64,000 nt of DNA. Source: Streptacidiphilus sp041262525. Lineage in GTDB: Bacteria; Actinomycetota; Actinomycetes; Streptomycetales; Streptomycetaceae. The stretch covers positions 232,245 to 296,244 of the forward strand of contig NZ_JBGCCK010000008.1 in the NCBI RefSeq assembly GCF_041262525.1, written 5' to 3'. The notes below the pieces were generated by a model. That model was given only the letters and a program-made list of their open reading frames with translations. It was not told the origin of the DNA and did not search any database. How positions within the stretch are numbered: position 1 is the stretch's first letter; each line of letters begins with the position of its first letter. Of the stretch, positions 31,547 to 38,421 are shown in pieces. Position numbers and translations under genes: made by a program.

Positions 31547-32950
31547 ATGGCGACGACGACGTTCGCGCTGGACGACGAGCAGCGGCGCTTTTGCGCGTGG
31601 GTCCGCGACGTGGCGACCCAGCGCCTGCTGCCCCTGGCCCACGGCGCGCCCGCCCCCGCGCAGGGCCTGCGGCCCGGCGGGGCGGAGTCGGGGGCACGGC
31701 ATGATGCCGGCGGCTTCGGGGCGGCTGGCGAAGTCTCGTCAGCCTCGGGCCTGCAGCCTGGCGAGGCGGGGCAGGAGACAGGCAGGACCGCAGCGGCCGG
31801 TGCAGCCTCGTCCCCCTCGGGCCTGCCATCCGGCGGAGCCGGGCTGCTGGGGGCCGGGCGGGCGCCGCGGGTGAACCGGCCGATGTTGGAGGAGATGGGG
31901 CGGCTCGGGTTGATGGCGCGGCTGTTTCCCGGGGTGGGCGGCGAGTCAGCCGCCGGAGGCGGATTGCGGCAGGCGGCGGCCCTGGATCTGTGTCTGCTGC
32001 GGGAGAGCCTCGCGCAGGTCTGTACCGAGGCCGAGACCGCGCTCGCGCTGCAGGGGCTCGGGGCGTATCCCGTGCTGCAGAGCGGGAGCGAGGCGCAGAT
32101 CACGCGGTGGCTGCCGGAGGTCGCCGCCGGGCGGGCCGTCGCGGCGTTCGCGTTGTCGGAGGCGGGGGCCGGGTCGGACGCCGCCGCGCTCGCGCTGGAG
32201 GCGAAGGCCGAGGCCGGCGACGGCGGCGGCTGGCGGCTCAGCGGGGAGAAGTGCTGGATCTCCAATGCTCCCGAAGCCGACTTCTACACCGTCTTCGCCC
32301 GCACCGGCCCGGACGCCGGTGCGCGCGGCGTCACCGCGTTCCTCGTCCCCGCCGACCGGCCAGGACTCGGCGGTGAGCAGCTCGACATGATCTCCCCTCA
32401 CCCGATCGGCCGACTGACCTTCGACGGCGTCCTCGTCGGGCCCGAGGACGTCCTCGGCGAGGTCGGCCACGGCTTCCGCGTGGCCATGCGCACGCTGGAC
32501 CTGTTCCGGCCCAGCGTCGGCGCCTTCGCCGTCGGGATGGCCCAGGCCGCGCTCGACGCCGCGCTCGCGCACGCCGCCACCCGCGAGGCCTTCGGCGGTC
32601 CGCTGCGCGAACTCCAGTCCGTCGGACACCGGCTCGCCGAGATGGCCACCCGCACCGAGGCCGCCCGGCTGCTCGTCTACGCCGCCGCGTCCGGCTACGA
32701 CCGGCAGGGCGAACGGAGCGGGCGCGAGCCCGGCCTGTACGGACCGACCGGACGCGCCGCGATGGCCAAGCTGTTCGCGACCGAGACGGCGCAGTACGTC
32801 GTCGACGCCGCCGTCCAGATCCACGGCGCCCGCGCGCTTCAGCGCGGCCACCTGCTGGAACAGCTCTACCGGGAGGTCCGCGCGCCCCGGATCTACGAGG
32901 GCGCCTCCGAGGTGCAGCTCTCGATCATCGCGAGGGAGCTCTACAAATGA
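31547..32950 (+). CDS. Acyl-CoA dehydrogenase with low-complexity N-terminal insertion
   Basis: 467-residue FAD acyl-CoA dehydrogenase from ATG 31547 (MATTTFALDDEQRRFCAWV). Normal features: FALSEAGAGSDAAAL (flavin contact), LSGEKCWISNAPEADFYTVFART, FRVAMRTLDLFRPSVGAFAVG, YVVDAAVQIHGARALQRG and YREVRAPRIYEGASEVQL. Unusually, residues about 33-107 are a Gly/Ala/Pro/Ser-rich stretch with three degenerate G-L-x-P/S-G units, interrupting the N-terminal helical domain. The family usually has about 385-400 residues. It heads an operon with an SDR and a RidA-like gene and presumably oxidises an alicyclic CoA intermediate of anthranilate breakdown. Confidence 0.87.
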   Translation: MATTTFALDDEQRRFCAWVRDVATQRLLPLAHGAPAPAQGLRPGGAESGARHDAGGFGAAGEVSSASGLQPGEAGQETGRTAAAGAASSPSGLPSGGAGLLGAGRAPRVNRPMLEEMGRLGLMARLFPGVGGESAAGGGLRQAAALDLCLLRESLAQVCTEAETALALQGLGAYPVLQSGSEAQITRWLPEVAAGRAVAAFALSEAGAGSDAAALALEAKAEAGDGGGWRLSGEKCWISNAPEADFYTVFARTGPDAGARGVTAFLVPADRPGLGGEQLDMISPHPIGRLTFDGVLVGPEDVLGEVGHGFRVAMRTLDLFRPSVGAFAVGMAQAALDAALAHAATREAFGGPLRELQSVGHRLAEMATRTEAARLLVYAAASGYDRQGERSGREPGLYGPTGRAAMAKLFATETAQYVVDAAVQIHGARALQRGHLLEQLYREVRAPRIYEGASEVQLSIIARELYK

Positions 32951-33702
32951 CGAGCCGGATCTGCGTCGTCACCGGCGGCAGCCGCGGCATCGGCGCGGCG
33001 GTCGCGGCGGACCTCTCCGCAGCCGGTCACCGCGTCGTGCTCGCCGCCAGGGACGCCGACGCGCTGCGCCGCGCCGCGCGGACGCTGCCTGGACCGAGCC
33101 TGACCGTCCCGGTCGACCTCACCGCGCCCGGCGCGGCCGACGAGCTGTTCGGACGGGTCGAGGCGGAATGGGGCCCGGCCGAGATCCTCGTCGCCGCAGC
33201 CGGGGCTGGTGCGTCGGCGCGGCTGGCCGAGACCAGCGACGAGCTGTGGGACCAGCAGCTCGCGCTCAACCTCACCGCGCCGTTCCGCTGTCTGCGCCGC
33301 GCGCTGCCGCCGATGCGGGAGGCGGGCTGGGGCAGGATCGTCGTGGTGGCCTCGGTCGCGGCGAAGGTCGGCGCACCCTACGTCGCCGCCTACACGGCGT
33401 CCAAGCACGGCGTGCTGGGTCTCGTCCGGGCCGCTGCCGCCGAGCTCGCGGGCAGCGGGGTGACCGTCAACGCCGTCTGTCCCGGCTACGTCGACACCCC
33501 GATGACCGACGCGACCGTCGCCGCGATCGTCGCCCGCACCGGGCGCGACGAGGCGGAGGCCCGTGCCGCGCTCGCACGGATGCAGCCGATCGGGCGGTTG
33601 ATCCGCCCGGAGGAGGTCGCCGCCGTGGTCCGGCTGTTGCTGGAGCAGGAGGCCCTGAACGGTCAGGGCATCACCGTCGACGGAGGAGGCGTGCAGTCAT
33701 GA
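32947..33702 (+). CDS. Short-chain dehydrogenase/reductase
   Basis: 251-residue NAD(P)-dependent SDR. Cofactor motif TGGSRGIG (9-16), NNAG replaced by AAAGAG, catalytic Ser136, Tyr149 and Lys153 in AAYTASKHG, and PGYVDTPMT. The C-terminal GQGITVDGGG is classical. ATG overlaps the acyl-CoA dehydrogenase stop (ATGA) and its own stop overlaps the RidA-like start, so the three are translationally coupled. Probable role: a 3-hydroxyacyl-CoA or alicyclic alcohol dehydrogenase step. Confidence 0.9.
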   Translation: MTSRICVVTGGSRGIGAAVAADLSAAGHRVVLAARDADALRRAARTLPGPSLTVPVDLTAPGAADELFGRVEAEWGPAEILVAAAGAGASARLAETSDELWDQQLALNLTAPFRCLRRALPPMREAGWGRIVVVASVAAKVGAPYVAAYTASKHGVLGLVRAAAAELAGSGVTVNAVCPGYVDTPMTDATVAAIVARTGRDEAEARAALARMQPIGRLIRPEEVAAVVRLLLEQEALNGQGITVDGGGVQS

Positions 33703-34097
33703 CGTTGCGTCGGATCAACCCGCCCGAGCTGGCCCCGCCCACCGGCTTCAGCCACGCGGTCACGGCGACCGGCGGCACGCTCGTCTTCCTGGCCGGGCAG
33801 ACCGCGCTGGACGAGGAGGGCGCGATCGTCGGCGCGGACGTGGTCGAGCAGTTCGACCGGGCCCTCGCCAACCTGCTCGCCGCGCTCGCGGCGGCGGGCG
33901 GTGAGCCGGACCGGCTGGCCCGGCTCACCGTCTACGCCACCGACCCGGAGGACTACCGCGCCCACGCCGCCGACATCGGCCGGGTCTGGCGGGCGCGCGC
34001 CGGGCGGGACTACCCGGCGATGGCGCTGATCGGCGTCGTCCGGCTCTGGGACGAGCCCGCGCTGGTGGAGCTGGAGGGCATCGCGGTGCTGGACTGA
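33699..34097 (+). CDS. RidA/YjgF/YER057c/UK114-family protein lacking the canonical Arg
   Basis: 132-residue RidA-fold protein (MTLRRINPPELAPPTGFSHA; LVFLAGQTALDEEGAIVG). Classical RidA hydrolyses enamine/imine intermediates, using Arg105 in the PAR-S motif and Glu120. Here the corresponding segment is DYPAMALIGVVRL, so Met108 stands where the catalytic Arg is expected, while the Glu is kept (LVELEGIA). It therefore belongs to a non-archetypal Rid group. In context, the reduced product of 2-aminobenzoyl-CoA is an enamine-type compound whose amino group must be lost, so a ring deaminase or binding role is attractive but unproven. Last gene of the operon. Confidence 0.85.
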   Translation: MTLRRINPPELAPPTGFSHAVTATGGTLVFLAGQTALDEEGAIVGADVVEQFDRALANLLAALAAAGGEPDRLARLTVYATDPEDYRAHAADIGRVWRARAGRDYPAMALIGVVRLWDEPALVELEGIAVLD

Positions 34098-34110
34098 ACG
34101 GGCGACGTAG

Positions 34111-34278
34111 AGCTGGCTGGTCCAGGTCTCCCGCCGCGAGGACAACCAGGCGGCGGCCGCCGCAGAGCGGGATCGGGAGGTCGAGCAGTTCCGGACGCTG
34201 CTCCACGAGGTGCATCGGCTGAACGAGGGGTTGGCCCGGCTGGAGGCCCGCTGGGAGGCGCGCGGCGGCGGGTCCTGA
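34111..34278 (+). other. Possible remnant of a coiled-coil protein gene
   Basis: A 55-codon stretch between two stops with no ATG and only an internal GTG (34210). Its translation (SRREDNQAAAAAERDREVEQ onward) is strongly coiled-coil and has normal actinobacterial codon bias. It may be the 3' remnant of a lost gene or a short peptide from the GTG. No other feature is seen in 34098-34324. Confidence 0.3.
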
Positions 34279-34324
34279 GGTCGTGAGTGTGCACGCGGAG
34301 GGTCCGGGATGGCAGTCTGTTGAC

Positions 34325-34690
34325 GTGAGTGAGATTGATCCCAAGATCGACGCCCTGATTCCGGCCTGGCTCTACCTCCCCGATATCGCGGAGAAGTGGG
34401 GCGTGGAGGTCACCAAGGTCCGCAACATGGTCACCGACGGCACGCTGCCGGCGGTGCGCCGCGGAGAGAACAACGCGCTGCAGGTCCCTGCGGCATTCAT
34501 CGGCGACGACAAGCCCGTCAAGGGCGTGGTCGGCCTGCTGACGGTGCTCAAGGACTGCGGGTTCAGCAAGGAGGAGTCCCTGGAGTGGCTCTTCACCGAT
34601 GACCCGACCCTGCCCGGCACGCCCGCCCAGGCCCTGCTCGAGAACCGCGGCACCGAGGTCAAGCGCCGCGCGCAGGCGATGCTGCTGTGA
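34325..34690 (+). CDS. Rv2175c-family winged-helix DNA-binding protein
   Basis: 121-residue protein from GTG 34325 (VSEIDPKIDALIPAWLYLPDIAEKWG). An N-terminal winged HTH (LPDIAEKWGVEVTKVRNMVTDG, PAVRRGENNALQVPAAFI) is followed by the Rv2175c C-terminal domain (VVGLLTVLKDCGFSKEESLEWLFTDDPTLPGTPAQALLENRG, with basic tail). In M. tuberculosis Rv2175c binds DNA and is a substrate of the neighbouring kinase PknL. Here a PASTA kinase gene lies about 13 kb away, so the relationship may be conserved although the genes are no longer adjacent. The stop overlaps the thiE start. Confidence 0.88.
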   Translation: MSEIDPKIDALIPAWLYLPDIAEKWGVEVTKVRNMVTDGTLPAVRRGENNALQVPAAFIGDDKPVKGVVGLLTVLKDCGFSKEESLEWLFTDDPTLPGTPAQALLENRGTEVKRRAQAMLL

Positions 34691-35334
34691 CGGCGGCGCG
34701 CGCTGCGCTCGCTGACGCCAGGCTCTACCTGTGCACGGACGCTCGGCGCGAGCAGGGTGACCTGGCCGAGTTCCTGGACGCGGTGCTGGCGGGCGGTGTC
34801 GACATCGTCCAGCTCCGTGACAAGGGCCTGGAGGCCAGGCAGGAGCTGGACGCCCTGGAGGTCTTCGCGGACGCGTGCCGCCGACACGGCCGCCTGCTGT
34901 CGGTCAACGACCGCGCGGACGTCGCCTTCGGCGCGCGCCCCGACGTGCTGCACCTCGGGCAGGACGACCTGCCCGTTCCTGTGGCGCGGGCGATCCTCGG
35001 CGAGGACGTGATCATCGGCCGCTCGTGCCACGCGGAGTCGGAGGTGGACGTCGCGCTGAAGGAGCCGGGCGTGGACTACTTCTGCACGGGCCCGGTCTGG
35101 CCCACCCCGACGAAGCCGGGCCGCTACGCTCCGGGCCTCGGCCTGGTCTCCTACGCGGCGAAGCAGGCCACGGAGCGCCCGTGCTTCGCGATCGGCGGGA
35201 TCGACGAGTCCAACCTGGACGAGGTCCTCGACGCGGGCGCGCGTCGCGTCGTCGTCGTCCGCGCCCTCACTCAGGCAGCGGACCCCTTCGCCGCGGCGCA
35301 GTCGCTCTCCGAGCGGATCCGCCAACACGCCTAG
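34687..35334 (+). CDS. thiE: Thiamine phosphate synthase
   Basis: Joins hydroxymethylpyrimidine pyrophosphate and thiazole phosphate. 215-residue TIM barrel: ARLYLCTDAR, GGVDIVQLRDKG (pyrophosphate and Mg site), LLSVNDRADVAFGARPDVLHLGQDDLP, IIGRSCHAESEV, YFCTGPVWPTPTKPGR and FAIGGIDESNLDEVLDAGARRVVVVRAL. GTG 34687 overlaps the preceding stop (GTGA), so it is coupled to the Rv2175c-like gene and has no riboswitch of its own, unlike thiO-thiS-thiG 11 kb away. Confidence 0.94.
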   Translation: MTAARAALADARLYLCTDARREQGDLAEFLDAVLAGGVDIVQLRDKGLEARQELDALEVFADACRRHGRLLSVNDRADVAFGARPDVLHLGQDDLPVPVARAILGEDVIIGRSCHAESEVDVALKEPGVDYFCTGPVWPTPTKPGRYAPGLGLVSYAAKQATERPCFAIGGIDESNLDEVLDAGARRVVVVRALTQAADPFAAAQSLSERIRQHA

Positions 35335-35373
35335 GGAAGTCGCACCCCCGCGCCCTTTGGCGTCAGGGGACGG

Positions 35374-36486
35374 TCAGTGCCGCCGGGCCGTCGCCGCGTC
35401 GGTCAGGCGATGCAGGACGGCGCGGGCGCGGGGGTCGGCGATCGGGGCGGCGTCGAGCGCGGCCAGGGCCTCGGCGCGCAGCGCGGTGATCCGGGACTCG
35501 ACGCGCGCGGGCGCGCCGCTGCGGGTGATCACGTCCCGCAGCCGGGCGAGGCCGGCCGCGTCGAGGTCGGGGGAGCCGAGGTGGTCGTCGAGGAGACGGG
35601 CGTCGGCCGGGCCGCAGGCGGCGAGGGCCTCGGCGACCAGCAGCGTCCGCTTGCCCTCGCGCAGGTCGTCCCCGGCCGGCTTGCCGGTGATCGCCGGGTC
35701 GCCGTAGACGCCGAGCAGGTCGTCGCGGAGCTGAAAGGCCTCGCCCAGCGGCAGGCCGAACGCCGCGTAGGCCTCGGTCAGCGCGGCCGGTGCGTCCGCC
35801 AGCAGGCCGCCGATCTGGAGCGGGCGCTGCACCGAGTACTTCGCGGACTTGTAGTGGATGACCGTCCGGGCCCGCTCGATCGGGGTCGGCTCGGACCAGG
35901 CCGCGGCGGGCTCCAGCATGTCGAGGTACTGGCCCGCCATCACCTCGGTGCGCATCAGATCGAAGAGCGGCTTCGCCCGCCGCACCGCGCCCCTGGGCAG
36001 GCCGCAGTCGCCGAACAGCGCGTCGCACCAGACCAGAAGCAGGTCGCCGACCAGCACCGCTGACGCGCCCCCGTACTGGGCCGCGTCCCCGCGCCAGCCC
36101 TGGGCCTCGTGCAGGGCCTCGAAGCGCCGGTGCACCGAGGGGAGGCCGCGTCGGGTGTCGCTGCGGTCCATCAGGTCGTCGTGGACCAGCGCGCTGGCCT
36201 GCAGCAGTTCCAGCGACGCCGCCGCGGCCACCGCTCCGGACTCGTCGAGCGAGCCGCCGGCGCCGCGCCAGCCCCAGTAGCAGAAGGCCGCGCGCAGCCG
36301 CTTGCCGCCGCTGAGCAGGAAGTCGCGCACGGTGCCGCAGACGGGGGAGAGCTGCGGCGAGATGGCCAGCAGGGTCCGTTCCTGGTCGCGGACGAAGGCC
36401 GCGAGCGCCCGGTCGACCCGCTCCCGCAGCCACTCCTCGTCCACGGGATTGCCGAAGAGAGAGGGGACGGGCTGGGCGAGGGACAC
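35374..36486 (-). CDS. Polyprenyl (geranylgeranyl-type) diphosphate synthase
   Basis: Elongates allylic diphosphates with isopentenyl diphosphate. I prefer GTG 36486 (GGAG six bases upstream) to TTG 36513, giving 370 residues. First Asp-rich motif DDLMD within LVHDDLMDRSDTRRG, Lys/Arg in SGGKRLRAAFCYWG, and second Asp-rich motif QLRDDLLGVYGD with KPAGDDLREGKRT. It corresponds by position to IdsA2 (Rv2173) of M. tuberculosis. Chain length is not read from sequence with certainty, and no carotenoid or hopanoid cluster is adjacent, though a CrtI-like flavoprotein gene lies 2 kb away. Confidence 0.88.
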   Translation of the reverse strand: MSLAQPVPSLFGNPVDEEWLRERVDRALAAFVRDQERTLLAISPQLSPVCGTVRDFLLSGGKRLRAAFCYWGWRGAGGSLDESGAVAAAASLELLQASALVHDDLMDRSDTRRGLPSVHRRFEALHEAQGWRGDAAQYGGASAVLVGDLLLVWCDALFGDCGLPRGAVRRAKPLFDLMRTEVMAGQYLDMLEPAAAWSEPTPIERARTVIHYKSAKYSVQRPLQIGGLLADAPAALTEAYAAFGLPLGEAFQLRDDLLGVYGDPAITGKPAGDDLREGKRTLLVAEALAACGPADARLLDDHLGSPDLDAAGLARLRDVITRSGAPARVESRITALRAEALAALDAAPIADPRARAVLHRLTDAATARRH

Positions 36487-36629
36487 CGGGACTCCGAGTG
36501 GTACGGGGACCAAAAGCGTAACCCGCGGGCGTGAGGCGCGAGTGAAGGGGCATGCCCGTCGGGGCGTCCCGCTGCGGCCTGCCGTCCCAAGGGCTGGACA
36601 GCTGTTTCGGAGTGTGTCCGGATGGCGGA

Positions 36630-36635
36630 TAACCT
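36630..36635 (+). promoter_or_regulatory. -10 element of a probably leaderless metF transcript
   Basis: TAACCT six bases before ATG 36642, with no Shine-Dalgarno between them. Transcription is likely to begin at the metF start codon. No convincing -35 and no riboswitch-like structure is visible in the 150-base interval from the polyprenyl synthase gene. Confidence 0.4.
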
Positions 36636-36641
36636 TCCTTT

Positions 36642-37559
36642 ATGGCTCTCGGAACCCCCAGCACCCGCCCTGACCGCGCGGTCTCCATTCGCGATCTTCT
36701 GGCGTCCGGGGCCAAGTCCTACTCGTTCGAGTTCATGCCGCCGCGCACGCCCGAGGCGGAGACCGGGCTGTGGAAGGCGATCCGCAAGCTCGAGGCGCTC
36801 TCGCCGACCTTCGTCTGCGTCACCTACGGCGCCGGCGGCTCGACGCGTGGCCGCACCATCAACATCACCGGCCGGATCGCCGCCGAGACCACGCTCACGC
36901 CCGTCGCGCACCTGACCGCGGTCGACCACACGATCGCGGAGCTGCGGAACATCCTCGGTCACTACGCCGACCAGGGCGTCCGCAACGTCCTCGCGCTGCG
37001 CGGCGACCCGCCGGGCGACCCGCTGGGCGAGTGGGTGCCGCACTCCCAGGGCGTCAACTACGCGTCCGAGCTGGTCGAGCTGATCAAGGAGTCGGGCGAC
37101 TTCTGCGTCGGCGTCGCGGCCTTCCCCGAGCGGCATCCGCGCTCGGAGAACTGGGACGACGACATCCGCCACTTCGTGACGAAGGTCCGCGCGGGCGCGG
37201 ACTACGCGATCACCCAGATGTTCTTCGACGTCGACTTCTACCTGCGCTTCCGCGACCGCGTCGCCTCGGCCGGCTGCGACGTGCCGATCATCCCGGAGAT
37301 CATGCCGGTGACCAGCATCCGCTCGCTGCGCCGGATCCCCGAGCTGAGCACGGCCTGGTTCCCGCCCGCGCTCGCCGAGCGGATGCTCGCGCTGGAGGAC
37401 GACCCGGCGGCGGTGCGCGCGGTCGGCATCGAGTACGCGACGGAGATGTGCCGCCGCCTGCTCGACGAGGGCACCCCGGGCCTGCACTTCATGACGATGA
37501 ACTTCTCCCCGGTGACTTCGCAGATCTACCAGAACCTCGGTCTGACCCCGCAGGGCTGA
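36642..37559 (+). CDS. metF: Methylenetetrahydrofolate reductase
   Basis: Reduces 5,10-methylene- to 5-methyl-tetrahydrofolate for methionine synthesis. 305-residue FAD TIM barrel: SYSFEFMPPRTPEAE (catalytic Glu), TFVCVTYGAGGSTRGRT, NVLALRGDPPGDP, VGVAAFPERHPRS, GADYAITQMFFDVDFYLRF, IIPEIMPVTSIRSLRR and GLHFMTMNFSP. In M. tuberculosis the equivalent position is held by Rv2172c. It is followed 70 bases later by the membrane protein with a Tyr/Gln-rich tail. Confidence 0.95.
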   Translation: MALGTPSTRPDRAVSIRDLLASGAKSYSFEFMPPRTPEAETGLWKAIRKLEALSPTFVCVTYGAGGSTRGRTINITGRIAAETTLTPVAHLTAVDHTIAELRNILGHYADQGVRNVLALRGDPPGDPLGEWVPHSQGVNYASELVELIKESGDFCVGVAAFPERHPRSENWDDDIRHFVTKVRAGADYAITQMFFDVDFYLRFRDRVASAGCDVPIIPEIMPVTSIRSLRRIPELSTAWFPPALAERMLALEDDPAAVRAVGIEYATEMCRRLLDEGTPGLHFMTMNFSPVTSQIYQNLGLTPQG

Positions 37560-37629
37560 TCCGGCGCTCATCTCGAACCGGTACGGTGTGCTCCACCGTT
37601 CGACGGGTGCGAGAGGTGGTGCGCGAGAG

Positions 37630-38409
37630 GTGACCCTGTTGTATGCCGCGTTCGCGGTGGTCGCCCTGTGGCTGCTGGGCGAGTTGCTGCTGCAGCGACG
37701 CGCGCCGTTGCCGTGGCGCGCGCTCGCGCTGGTCGGCTTCCTGGCCCTGGTGGGCGGCGTGGCGATGGGCTCGCTGCCGCTGATCGGCGCCGGCGTGCTG
37801 GGCTTCGGCGCGGGCCAGGCGCTGGCCACACGTGCGCTCAAGGGCCACGGCGGACCGTACTGGTCGCTGGTCGCGCCCGAGCGGGTGCCTGTCGTGGGCC
37901 GCCTCTTCGGCGCGGACGCGGCGGGCGCGGCGGCTGCCGCCGAGCCCGAGCCGGTGGTCGTCGGCGAGGTGAGCGCGGTGGAGGCGGTCGAGGCGGTCGA
38001 GGCCACGGCGGTCTTCCAGGCCCAGGAGTACCTGGTCGAGGGCGACAGCGTCTACTACGGCTACGCCGAGCAGGAGCAGCAGCAGGCGGCGTACTACGGC
38101 TACGCGGCGGAGCAGCAGATCGACTACGCGGAGCCGCAGCAGGCCCAGGCGCCGAACCAGGGGCAGTCGCAGGAGTACGCGTACGCGGAGTACTACGGGC
38201 AGTACCAGGAGTACCAGCAGCATCAGGAGTACCAGCAGTACCCGCAGGCGGCTCCGTACCAGCAGCCCTACCCCGAGTACTCCGAGTACCCGCAGCAACA
38301 GCAGCCCCAGTACCAGTACCAGGATCAGGCGCAGTACCCCTACCAGCCCGAGTACCAGCACGAGCAGTACGCGCAGGCTCCGTACCCCTACCCGGAGCAG
38401 CAGCAGTAG
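37630..38409 (+). CDS. Membrane protein with Tyr/Gln-rich prion-like C-terminal tail
   Basis: 259 residues from GTG 37630 (VTLLYAAFAVVALWLLGELL), preceded by GAGAGG. Two or three hydrophobic helices (about 1-20, 28-45, 48-65) anchor it. Residues about 95-115 are Ala/Glu/Val-rich. From about 125 to the end (over 130 residues) the sequence is almost entirely Tyr, Gln, Glu, Pro and Ala, with repeats such as EYQQ, QEYQQYPQ and PYPEY, a composition like prion or phase-separating domains. Codon use stays GC-rich (CAG, TAC), so it is a normal expressed gene. Function unknown. Confidence 0.75.
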   Translation: MTLLYAAFAVVALWLLGELLLQRRAPLPWRALALVGFLALVGGVAMGSLPLIGAGVLGFGAGQALATRALKGHGGPYWSLVAPERVPVVGRLFGADAAGAAAAAEPEPVVVGEVSAVEAVEAVEATAVFQAQEYLVEGDSVYYGYAEQEQQQAAYYGYAAEQQIDYAEPQQAQAPNQGQSQEYAYAEYYGQYQEYQQHQEYQQYPQAAPYQQPYPEYSEYPQQQQPQYQYQDQAQYPYQPEYQHEQYAQAPYPYPEQQQ

Positions 38410-38421
38410 GCGGTGAGCGGC

